From Bacillota bacterium (GTDB lineage Bacteria > Bacillota > Clostridia > Acetivibrionales > DSM-1351), in the NCBI GenBank assembly GCA_023395575.1, contig JAEWZA010000332.1, positions 1 through 14,522 on the forward strand: a DNA stretch of 14,522 nt, written 5' to 3'. The notes beneath the pieces are model-generated. The model did no database searches. It was not told the origin of the DNA and saw only the letters and a list, made by a program, of their open reading frames with translations. Position 1 is the stretch's first letter. The number at the start of each line of letters is the position of its first letter. Made by a program: the position numbers and the translations under genes. This document shows, piece by piece, positions 1-5,989 of this stretch.

Positions 1-1145
1 CTTATGTCCTTATAGCTGCAAATATATTGGTATGGCTGGTTTTGAGGATAATATCTTATACAACAAATACAGAATATGTTAGTCTTTTAGCTCCATATGG
101 TGCAAAAGTAAATTCGCTTATAATAGAAGGAGAATATTGGAGATTCATGTCAGCAATGTTCTTACATTCAAACGAAATACATCTATTACTAAATTGCTAT
201 TCACTCTATATGCTAGGTTCACAGGTTGAAAGATTATTTGGGCATGTAAAAATGATAGCTGTTTATTTCGTAGCTGGTCTAGTGGGCTCTATTGCAAGCT
301 TCGCCTTCTCAACAAATCCAGCTGTAGGAGCATCTGGTGCAATATTTGGACTTTTGGGGGCAATGCTGTTTTTTGCAATAAAGAGACCTTCATTATTAAA
401 AAGTAGTTTTGGTGCTAATTTGTTAACTATATTGGTAATAAACCTTGTCTACGGCGTTATGAATGAGAGAATAGACAACAGCGCACATCTTGGTGGGTTA
501 GTTGGAGGCTTTTTAACTACAGGTGTGGTTTATACTGCAAAAGAAGAAACTTCTAAGGACAGGCTTGTAAGAATTAGTGCACTTATATTGGTTATTGCAG
601 TAACGGTTGGAGGACTTTTTTATAGCTTTAACAATGAAAAAAATAGATTTATTACTCAAATTGCTGCTTTAGAAGACTATAATGCTCAGAGCAATTATGT
701 AGAAGCAGAGAAGCTGGCTGAACAGATACTTGAGCAAAATCCAAAGAGTTCAGAAATTAAAATTGATACGCTAGTAAGCCTTAGTGTATCAGAGCTATCA
801 CAGGGAAAATATAGTGAGAGCGAAGAGCATGCAGAACAATTATTAAAAATGAAGCTAAATAATGATACAAAAACACAGGTATTATGGAATTTATGTTTGG
901 TAGAAGCAGCTCAGACAACTCAGGCTAAATTTGCTGAAGCAGAAGAACATGCAAACCAATTAATAAAATTAAGTCCTAAACACGGAAACTTTATTTTGGG
1001 TGCAATTTACTATAACACTCAGGATATTAATAATTTAGACAAGGCAAAGGAGCATCTTCAAAAGGCTAAAGAGCTTGATTCTCCCAATATAGATGCAATA
1101 AACAACATGCTAGCTGATATTGAACAGATTAAGAAGAGTAATTAA
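1..1145 (+). CDS. Rhomboid family intramembrane serine protease with C-terminal TPR-like tail (5' end cut off by window)
   Basis: The reading frame is open to the left edge (frame starting at base 3, reading YVLIAANILVWLVLR), which is the first membrane helix of a rhomboid, so the true start lies outside the window; the TTG at 27 is only the first start-like codon. Counting from that TTG, a YWR motif (38-40) and HLLLN (52-56) match the rhomboid L1 loop and HxxxN signature. GASG at 101-104 holds the catalytic Ser103, and AHLGG at 153-157 holds the catalytic His154. A last membrane segment spans about 181-199. The remaining ~170 residues are soluble, Ala/Glu-rich helical repeats resembling TPRs. 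The fusion resembles Bacillus YqgP/GluP, a rhomboid linked to membrane protein quality control. The substrate cannot be told from sequence. A strong hairpin follows at 1220-1261. Confidence 0.93.
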   Translation, partial: YVLIAANILVWLVLRIISYTTNTEYVSLLAPYGAKVNSLIIEGEYWRFMSAMFLHSNEIHLLLNCYSLYMLGSQVERLFGHVKMIAVYFVAGLVGSIASFAFSTNPAVGASGAIFGLLGAMLFFAIKRPSLLKSSFGANLLTILVINLVYGVMNERIDNSAHLGGLVGGFLTTGVVYTAKEETSKDRLVRISALILVIAVTVGGLFYSFNNEKNRFITQIAALEDYNAQSNYVEAEKLAEQILEQNPKSSEIKIDTLVSLSVSELSQGKYSESEEHAEQLLKMKLNNDTKTQVLWNLCLVEAAQTTQAKFAEAEEHANQLIKLSPKHGNFILGAIYYNTQDINNLDKAKEHLQKAKELDSPNIDAINNMLADIEQIKKSN

Positions 1146-1219
1146 ATTTACCTACTAACCTAATCTTTTTACAAATAGAGTGTATTTTTAACTAGTATTA
1201 AGTAGCTAATTCAATTATG

Positions 1220-1261
1220 GTTAAAAGCCGTAACTTTTAGTTAAGGGTTACGGCTTTTAAC
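1220..1261. terminator. Rho-independent-type hairpin between convergent rhomboid gene and pdxT
   Basis: A perfect 15-bp inverted repeat, GTTAAAAGCCGTAAC at 1220-1234 against GTTACGGCTTTTAAC at 1247-1261, with a 12-nt loop. The T run lies inside the stem rather than after it. It sits between the ends of two convergent genes, so it probably ends transcripts from both sides. Confidence 0.65.
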
Positions 1262-1346
1262 TCATTTTAGGATTTATTTTATTATTGGGAGGCTTAACCT
1301 AAACCAAACTTATGTACCAATTGCATAAGGGACTTTTCAGCTAATA

Positions 1347-1925
1347 TTAACTGACTTTTATCATATCCACAAAATACTTATGAAAGCTCAAATCCTCTGT
1401 CAGCTCTGGATGGAAGGAGGTAGCGAGCATGTTTTCCTGCCTGCATGCCACGATGTTTTCATTTACATGTAATAAAACCTTTACAGTGGGGGCTACATTG
1501 ACCACATATGGTGCACGTATAAATACCAGAGGAATTTCTGTGGTTGATATTTCAGGCAAATTCACAGTTGTGGAAAAACTATCTAGTTGCCTTCCGTAGC
1601 CATTTCGCATAACTTCAATATCCATAACCTCCAGATGCCGTCTATCATCGTTGCAGAGCTTCTTTGCCAAAATAATCATTCCTGCACAGGTTCCCCATAC
1701 AGGCATTCCTGAAAGTATTCTGGATTTTAAGGTACTGGTTAGGTCAAAATCAGCTAAGAGCTTTCCAATAGCTGTACTTTCACCACCAGGGATAATTAAT
1801 GCATCGACAGCTTCTATTTCATTTTTGTATTTAACTACAAGGGGCTTTACATTTTCTAACTTGCCAAGCCTCTCAACATGCTCAGCAATAGCACCTTGTA
1901 AGCCTAAAACACCTACTTTTTTCAT
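1347..1925 (-). CDS. pdxT: PLP synthase glutaminase subunit PdxT
   Basis: This class I glutamine amidotransferase hydrolyses glutamine and hands ammonia to PdxS for de novo pyridoxal 5'-phosphate synthesis in the DXP-independent pathway. At 192 residues the length is normal. GLQGA (8-12) and GGES (47-50) match the family's substrate and oxyanion regions. The nucleophile is Cys80 in WGTCAGM, and the other triad residues are His172 and Glu174 in SFHPELTED. The ATG at 1925 follows AAAGGAAG with about 7 nt spacing. It lies 100 bp downstream of pdxS on the same strand with no hairpin between, so the two are very likely one pdxST operon. PdxS and PdxT assemble into a 12+12 complex in characterised homologs. 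Confidence 0.97.
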   Translation of the reverse strand: MKKVGVLGLQGAIAEHVERLGKLENVKPLVVKYKNEIEAVDALIIPGGESTAIGKLLADFDLTSTLKSRILSGMPVWGTCAGMIILAKKLCNDDRRHLEVMDIEVMRNGYGRQLDSFSTTVNLPEISTTEIPLVFIRAPYVVNVAPTVKVLLHVNENIVACRQENMLATSFHPELTEDLSFHKYFVDMIKVS

Positions 1926-2025
1926 GGCATAGCTTCCTTTATAAAATATTTTAATTTCCTTCTACAAACCTCAGAAGTTACCAAGACTTATGGTTGAAAT
2001 AAATAGGGCTTGCTTAAATGGATTT

Positions 2026-2904
2026 TTACCATCCTCTTGAAGCCAAAAGACTATTTCCAGACAATTCTCTTACATCAAGTGAATCCATTGCAGTACCCAA
2101 TTCCTCAGATACCTCGGCAATAACAAGTGGATCATTGTAATAAGTAGTGGCTTTAACAATAGCTGCAGCTCTTTTAGCAGGGTCAGAGGACTTAAATATA
2201 CCAGAGCCTACAAATACTCCATCACAGCCTAGCTGCATCATCAGAGCTGCATCAGCAGGGGTTGCAATACCACCAGCAGCGAAATTGATTACAGGTAGCT
2301 TTCCATTTTCATGAACATACAAAATCAGATCATATGGAGCGCCAAATTCTTTTGCAATAGTCATTAATTCCTGTTTAGAGGCGCTTTGAACTTTTCTGAT
2401 GTCAGCAGTTACTGTTCTCATATGTCTAACTGCCTCAACTACGTTTCCAGTACCTGCTTCGCCTTTAGTTCTTATCATTGAAGCACCTTCTCCGATTCTT
2501 CTCAAAGCTTCTCCTAAATTTTTAGCACCACAAACAAAGGGAACCTTAAAGCTGTGCTTATCAATGTGAAATTCTTCATCAGCAGGAGTTAAAACTTCAC
2601 TTTCATCTATGTAATCAATATTTAGGGCTTCCAAAACTTGAGCTTCAACAAAATGTCCTATTCTAACCTTTGCCATAACAGGGATTGATACAGCACTTTG
2701 AATTTCTTTAATCATTTTAGGGTCAGACATTCTTGCAACTCCACCCATTTTTCTGATGTCAGAAGGAACTCTTTCAAGAGCCATTACAGCTACAGCACCT
2801 GCTTTTTGAGCAATTTCAGCTTCTTTCGCATTCACAACATCCATTATTACTCCGCCTTTTAGCATTTGAGCGAGATTCTTATTTAATTCATATCTTTCAG
2901 TCAT
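2026..2904 (-). CDS. pdxS: PLP synthase synthase subunit PdxS
   Basis: PdxS condenses ribose 5-phosphate, glyceraldehyde 3-phosphate and PdxT-supplied ammonia into pyridoxal 5'-phosphate. The 292-residue protein is nearly invariant in sequence across bacteria and this copy is intact. It shows the (beta/alpha)8 barrel motifs GGVIMDVVNAKEAEIA (17-32), with Asp22, and VMAKVRIGH (76-84), whose Lys79 is the residue that forms the first Schiff base in the family. It also has RTKGEAGTG (145-153) with the second catalytic Lys147. The ATG at 2904 is preceded by AAAGGAG at about 8 nt. It is the first gene of the minus-strand pdxST unit, divergent from the MocR-type regulator, with operator-like boxes in the shared intergenic region. 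Confidence 0.98.
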   Translation of the reverse strand: MTERYELNKNLAQMLKGGVIMDVVNAKEAEIAQKAGAVAVMALERVPSDIRKMGGVARMSDPKMIKEIQSAVSIPVMAKVRIGHFVEAQVLEALNIDYIDESEVLTPADEEFHIDKHSFKVPFVCGAKNLGEALRRIGEGASMIRTKGEAGTGNVVEAVRHMRTVTADIRKVQSASKQELMTIAKEFGAPYDLILYVHENGKLPVINFAAGGIATPADAALMMQLGCDGVFVGSGIFKSSDPAKRAAAIVKATTYYNDPLVIAEVSEELGTAMDSLDVRELSGNSLLASRGW

Positions 2905-2936
2905 AGATAATCTCCTTTACATTATTAGAATTTTTG

Positions 2937-2965
2937 ATTATACTTAATTGTATCGTAACAGATTA
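2937..2965 (-). promoter_or_regulatory. Candidate pdxST promoter
   Basis: On the minus strand a perfect TATAAT lies at 2942-2937, about 33 bp before the pdxS start. At 17-bp spacing the -35 position (2965-2960) reads TAATCT, a poor match to TTGACA. A good -10 with a weak -35 is what an activator-dependent promoter tends to look like. The operator-like box at 2944-2955 falls inside the spacer. Inference from sequence only. Confidence 0.55.
2944..2955 (-). promoter_or_regulatory. Candidate PdxR box 1 (in the pdxST promoter)
   Basis: TTAATTGTATCG at 2944-2955 is the exact reverse complement of CGATACAATTAA at 3059-3070. Its core ATACAATT also recurs at 3019-3026. Position in a regulator/target divergent region suggests a PdxR binding site. 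Confidence 0.5.
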
Positions 2966-3004
2966 GTATTAATTCATATTAATTTTGAATATTTTTACAC
3001 AACA

Positions 3005-3010
3005 TATAGT
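3005..3010 (+). promoter_or_regulatory. Candidate pdxR -10 element
   Basis: TATAGT at 3005-3010 fits a -10 element; the nearest -35-like hexamer, TTGAAT at 2985-2990, gives only a 14-bp spacer, so the promoter is weak on paper. Transcription from here would begin near 3017, which would exclude the ATG at 3013 as a start and support the one at 3046. Confidence 0.3.
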
Positions 3011-3018
3011 GTATGTCA

Positions 3019-3026
3019 ATACAATT
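3019..3026 (+). promoter_or_regulatory. Candidate PdxR box 2
   Basis: ATACAATT at 3019-3026 is a direct repeat of the core of box 3 (3061-3068), exactly 42 bp apart. It lies just downstream of the likely pdxR -10, where a bound regulator would block its own transcription. Confidence 0.4.
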
Positions 3027-3045
3027 TATTAAATTCGGAGGGAAA

Positions 3046-4455
3046 ATGCTAAACGTATCGATACAATTAACAGAAACAGGTCAACCCAAGTACATGCAGT
3101 TATTTGATTATTTAAAGAAATTAATTGCTGAAGGACAGTTAAAGACTGGGGAGAAGCTGCCAGCAATCAGAACCTTTGCAGAAATGTTAGGGGTAAATAA
3201 TGTTACTGTTATCAATGCTTATAAACAGCTAGAAAATAACAAATATATTACTGCTAAAAAGGGAAGTGGTTATTATGTATCAGGCAGCAGAATACATAAG
3301 GAAGAGTTATTCTCTTCAAGTGATATAGGTATATCGGATAAGGCTTATATAATTAACTTTGCAAGTGCTACGCCGCATCCTTCAATATTTCCTATAGAAT
3401 CCTTTAAAGAATGTATTAATGAAGTTATAGAAAGGGATAAGGGCTTTGCTTTTGGATATCAGGAAAGTAAAGGCTTCAAACCTCTGAGAAAATCTTTGCT
3501 TACTTATTTGGATAATAAATACTCTATAAATATGGAGAATGAGGACAATATTCAGATAGTATCAGGGTCACAGCAGGGAATAGATTTGATAGGAAAGGTG
3601 CTTATAAATCCAGGAGACTATGTTATTACAGAAAATCCGACCTATGATGGAGCAATAGCTGTATTTAAATCAAGGGGAGCAAGAGTTGTAGGAGTTAATC
3701 TTGAACAAGATGGAATAGACTTAATTGATTTAGAAAAGAAAATAAGGATATGTAAGCCTAAGTTAATTTATGTAATGACAAGCTTTCAAAACCCTACTAC
3801 AGTTTCTTACAGTTCCAATAAGCTGAAGGGACTGCTTTCCTTGGCTCAAAAATTTAATACTTATATTGTTGAAGATGATTCCATGTCGGATCTTTGCTAT
3901 GAAAATAAAAGACCTGGTACATTAAAGGCTTTAGATACAAAAAATGAACATGTACTATATTTGAAAAGTTTTTCAAAAATACTGATGCCAGGGCTCAGAG
4001 TAGGCTGTATGGTAATTCCTGATTTGCTGATTAGAGATTTTACTAAAATAAAACATGCCAGTGATATTTCATCCTCTGGGCTTATACAAAGGTCGCTAGA
4101 TAGATATTTTGAGAGCGGAAAGTGGGATGAGCATCATAATTATATGAGAGAAATATATAAAGGAAAGTATGAGTTTATGCTTAACAAATTAGAAAAACTC
4201 AATTCCTATGGAATTAAGTACAATAAGCCAAATGGGGGCTTGTATTTTTGGATTAGAGTACCAAAATATATGTCAGCTAGAGAAATATATAATGAGTGCA
4301 AAAACAAAGGACTTTTACTAATACCATCTAGTATTTTTTATGACATCAATAATGAAAACAGAGATAATTATATCAGATTGAGTTTTGCATCATCGGATAT
4401 AGAGCAAATAAGAGAAGGGATGACAATTTTAGAGAAATGTCTAATAAAGAATTAG
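3046..4455 (+). CDS. pdxR: MocR-family (GntR-HTH / aminotransferase-like) regulator of PLP synthesis, PdxR-type
   Basis: A 469-residue MocR protein. It has an N-terminal GntR winged helix (about residues 8-78, with GEKLPAIRTFAEMLGVNNVT typical of the recognition helix region). A fold-type I aminotransferase-like domain runs from about 105 to the end. The PLP-binding lysine is in SFSK (Lys311), with the FQNPT and IVEDD motifs that contact PLP in this fold. It lies divergent from pdxST, the classic setting of PdxR, which binds PLP and controls pdxST. Start choice: GGAGGG at 3037-3042 sits 3-4 nt before the ATG at 3046, whereas the upstream in-frame ATG at 3013 has no ribosome binding site and lies next to the likely -10. 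The assignment as PdxR rather than another MocR rests on family plus neighbourhood. Confidence 0.9.
   Translation: MLNVSIQLTETGQPKYMQLFDYLKKLIAEGQLKTGEKLPAIRTFAEMLGVNNVTVINAYKQLENNKYITAKKGSGYYVSGSRIHKEELFSSSDIGISDKAYIINFASATPHPSIFPIESFKECINEVIERDKGFAFGYQESKGFKPLRKSLLTYLDNKYSINMENEDNIQIVSGSQQGIDLIGKVLINPGDYVITENPTYDGAIAVFKSRGARVVGVNLEQDGIDLIDLEKKIRICKPKLIYVMTSFQNPTTVSYSSNKLKGLLSLAQKFNTYIVEDDSMSDLCYENKRPGTLKALDTKNEHVLYLKSFSKILMPGLRVGCMVIPDLLIRDFTKIKHASDISSSGLIQRSLDRYFESGKWDEHHNYMREIYKGKYEFMLNKLEKLNSYGIKYNKPNGGLYFWIRVPKYMSAREIYNECKNKGLLLIPSSIFYDINNENRDNYIRLSFASSDIEQIREGMTILEKCLIKN
3059..3070 (+). promoter_or_regulatory. Candidate PdxR box 3 (inside the start of pdxR)
   Basis: CGATACAATTAA at 3059-3070 is the perfect inverted copy of box 1 and overlaps a 10-bp palindrome GTATCGATAC at 3055-3064. 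It lies within the first codons of pdxR, suggesting autoregulation. Confidence 0.45.
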
Positions 4456-4480
4456 AATTTATACAGATATAACACAGAGA

Positions 4481-4987
4481 TTATGAGTAATGTAGCGACT
4501 TATATTTTTTGAAAAGCTTGTTGTACCCATAGAATTTTTTAAAAATACTATGGGTTAGGCCATAATCAATTATCAGTGGAACATTATTTATAAAGCCCCA
4601 GCTGGAAACTCTGTATAAGTCGTTTTTACTCAAGTCATTATCATGTATGTCGCTGATAATTAGCTTATCTTTGTTAAACAGTGATTTGATACTATTTACG
4701 TTATAATACTTTAAAACAGTGCTGATATTTTTGATTTTTTTGGCTTTTGGCATAATCAGAAAGTGATAATCCTCTGATACAGCTACTATTTCTGCAAAAA
4801 GACTAGATTTATGGATTAAATAGGTTTTGTATTCAGCTTCATTTTGGTAAATTCCCCTTATATTCTTGGCAATCTTAACCACTAAGCCATCATTTAAATC
4901 ATAGACTATTCTTGATGAGCCTATACCCAATCTACGGTGCTTACCGCTTTTTATATTTAAAATTATGTTCTTATAATCATAGTCCAT
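4481..4987 (-). CDS. Small protein-kinase-like fold protein, function unknown
   Basis: A 168-residue protein with a minimal kinase-like pattern. RLGIGSSRIVY (19-29) looks like a glycine-rich nucleotide loop, VVKIAK (36-41) supplies a candidate ATP lysine (Lys38), Glu50 or Glu52 could be its partner, and LIMPKA (77-82) fits a hinge. SDIHDND (112-118) resembles the atypical catalytic loop DLHxGN, and IIDYG (139-143) resembles DFG with Asp141. The usual loop Asn position is occupied by Asp118, so activity is uncertain. The large C-lobe of a typical kinase is absent. The start at 4987 has only a weak upstream AGGA/GAG element. It is convergent with pdxR, only 25 bp apart, and has no evident partner gene. 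Similar short kinase-like proteins occur in Firmicutes and phages. I do not assign a substrate. Confidence 0.7.
   Translation of the reverse strand: MDYDYKNIILNIKSGKHRRLGIGSSRIVYDLNDGLVVKIAKNIRGIYQNEAEYKTYLIHKSSLFAEIVAVSEDYHFLIMPKAKKIKNISTVLKYYNVNSIKSLFNKDKLIISDIHDNDLSKNDLYRVSSWGFINNVPLIIDYGLTHSIFKKFYGYNKLFKKYKSLHYS
4525..4555. repeat. Long hairpin inside the 3' end of the kinase-like gene
   Basis: ACCCATAG at 4525-4532 pairs with CTATGGGT at 4548-4555, and inside this ATTTTT at 4534-4539 can pair further with AAAAAT. It lies about 70 nt past the pdxR stop on the plus strand, so it may help end pdxR transcripts, but no T run follows it. Confidence 0.35.
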
Positions 4988-5153
4988 AATTATCTCATTC
5001 CTAGTTTAAATCACATTACATTGTATTCATGTAACTGGACTTATGTGAATTGCATAATATGTGTTAAAATAGATATGGAAGTATAAGAGCAGCTTCACAA
5101 CTAGAAGGCGTGACTATTAATATATATTTTTAATATGTAAAGGGTGCAAGTTT

Positions 5154-5306
5154 ATGTTAGGTGAGTTATTTGCATTAATTATAGAGATTTTAGGTTTTAG
5201 AATAGGTGAAAAAGAGAAAATAAAAAAGGGCAGGGTATTTAAAATATTAGGTACACTTGTAATTATTTTAGATATTGGTTTGGTGATAAATAAAATTTTT
5301 AACTGA
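5154..5306 (+). CDS. Possible 50-residue single-pass membrane protein
   Basis: An ATG at 5154, preceded by AAAGGGTG about 8 nt upstream, opens a 50-codon frame ending in TGA at 5304-5306. The product starts MLGELFALIIEILGFRIG, has a charged stretch EKEKIKKGR (19-27), then a hydrophobic run of about 18 residues (ILGTLVIILDIGLVINKI) that could span the membrane. No family is recognised. It lies between the kinase-like gene and the ileS leader, and it ends about 40 bp before the ileS promoter. Support is a plausible ribosome binding site and a coherent composition only; chance ORFs of this size do occur in AT-rich DNA. Confidence 0.42.
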   Translation: MLGELFALIIEILGFRIGEKEKIKKGRVFKILGTLVIILDIGLVINKIFN

Positions 5307-5345
5307 GCTTAAAATGAGACACATATAGTTTTTGACCGATGCACC

Positions 5346-5374
5346 TTGACGAAAATATTTCATTGATGTATTAT
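5346..5374 (+). promoter_or_regulatory. Sigma-A promoter of the ileS T-box transcript
   Basis: TTGACG at 5346-5351, a 17-bp spacer, then TATTAT at 5369-5374 preceded by TG. Each hexamer differs from the sigma-A consensus at one position. Transcription would start near 5381, upstream of all T-box elements. Confidence 0.75.
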
Positions 5375-5380
5375 AAATAA

Positions 5381-5847
5381 TAATTGTGATGAAAATTTCC
5401 ATATTTAATGGGAAGAATTATTAAATAAATATGTTAATAATGATGATTGGAAAGAGTAAAAAACTGTTAGCTTTAAAGAGAGTGAGAGTTTGGTGAAATC
5501 TCATATGCAAAGGTTTTTGAAAATCATCCATGAATTGCAGCCTGAAATTTATTTTTAGTGTAAGGTGTGCCGGTGAATAGCCGTTATAGAATGAAGTGAT
5601 TGTTGATATGCTTCAAGTAATGTTGGATTGTAAGCTTGTGTAGTTTATCTGATATTTATAGCCACTAATATTCATACTTCTAGTAAGTAGATTTTTGTGC
5701 TACAACGGGGATAACGATTTCTAAGCTTTATATGGCGAATAGCTCCATCAAAAGCCAATAATTCAGCTTGTATAGCATATTACAAATAAATTGGGTGGTA
5801 CCGCGAAAATAACCTCGTCCCTATGTGGAACGAGGTTTTATTTATTT
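5381..5847 (+). promoter_or_regulatory. Isoleucine T-box riboswitch leader of ileS
   Basis: The leader senses uncharged tRNA-Ile and permits read-through into ileS. Stem I lies around 5438-5535: AGTA on the 5' side of the specifier loop (within 5453-5459), an AGAGAGT bulge, the GGTG apical motif (about 5493-5497) and GAAA followed by the specifier ATC at 5523-5525, an Ile codon. GTGCCGGTGAATAGCCGTTAT at about 5568-5588 looks like the stem II/IIA-B region of such leaders. The T-box GGGTGGTACCGCG is at 5793-5805; its bulge TGGT (5796-5799) can pair with an ACCA 3' end, matching discriminator A. CGTCCCT (5816-5822) would form the antiterminator. The competing terminator pairs CCTCGT (5813-5818) with ACGAGG (5830-5835) followed by TTTTATTTATTT. 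About 250 nt between stem I and the T-box is long for the class. Confidence 0.93.
5811..5847 (+). terminator. T-box intrinsic terminator
   Basis: AACCTCGT at 5811-5818 pairs with ACGAGGTT at 5830-5837, followed by a T-rich tract to 5847. Mutually exclusive with the antiterminator formed by the T-box at 5793-5805. Confidence 0.85.
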
Positions 5848-5989
5848 CTATATGTAGCTTTGCCAATTAGAGCTGTTTTTGATGATATAGTTAAGCAGAA
5901 TGAAGTACATGAAGTATGCTAGTTTCTAAAAGTTACTTACTTATATTAAGAATTAATGAAAATTAAATTATATTATGGAGGAAAGTAAA

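Noticed and set aside
1651..1932. 93-residue plus-strand ORF
   Set aside because: Antisense to pdxT, whose catalytic motifs are unambiguous.
3013..3045. Upstream ATG at 3013 as the start of pdxR
   Set aside because: No ribosome binding site, lies next to the probable -10, and the family's HTH begins shortly after the ATG at 3046, which follows GGAGGG.
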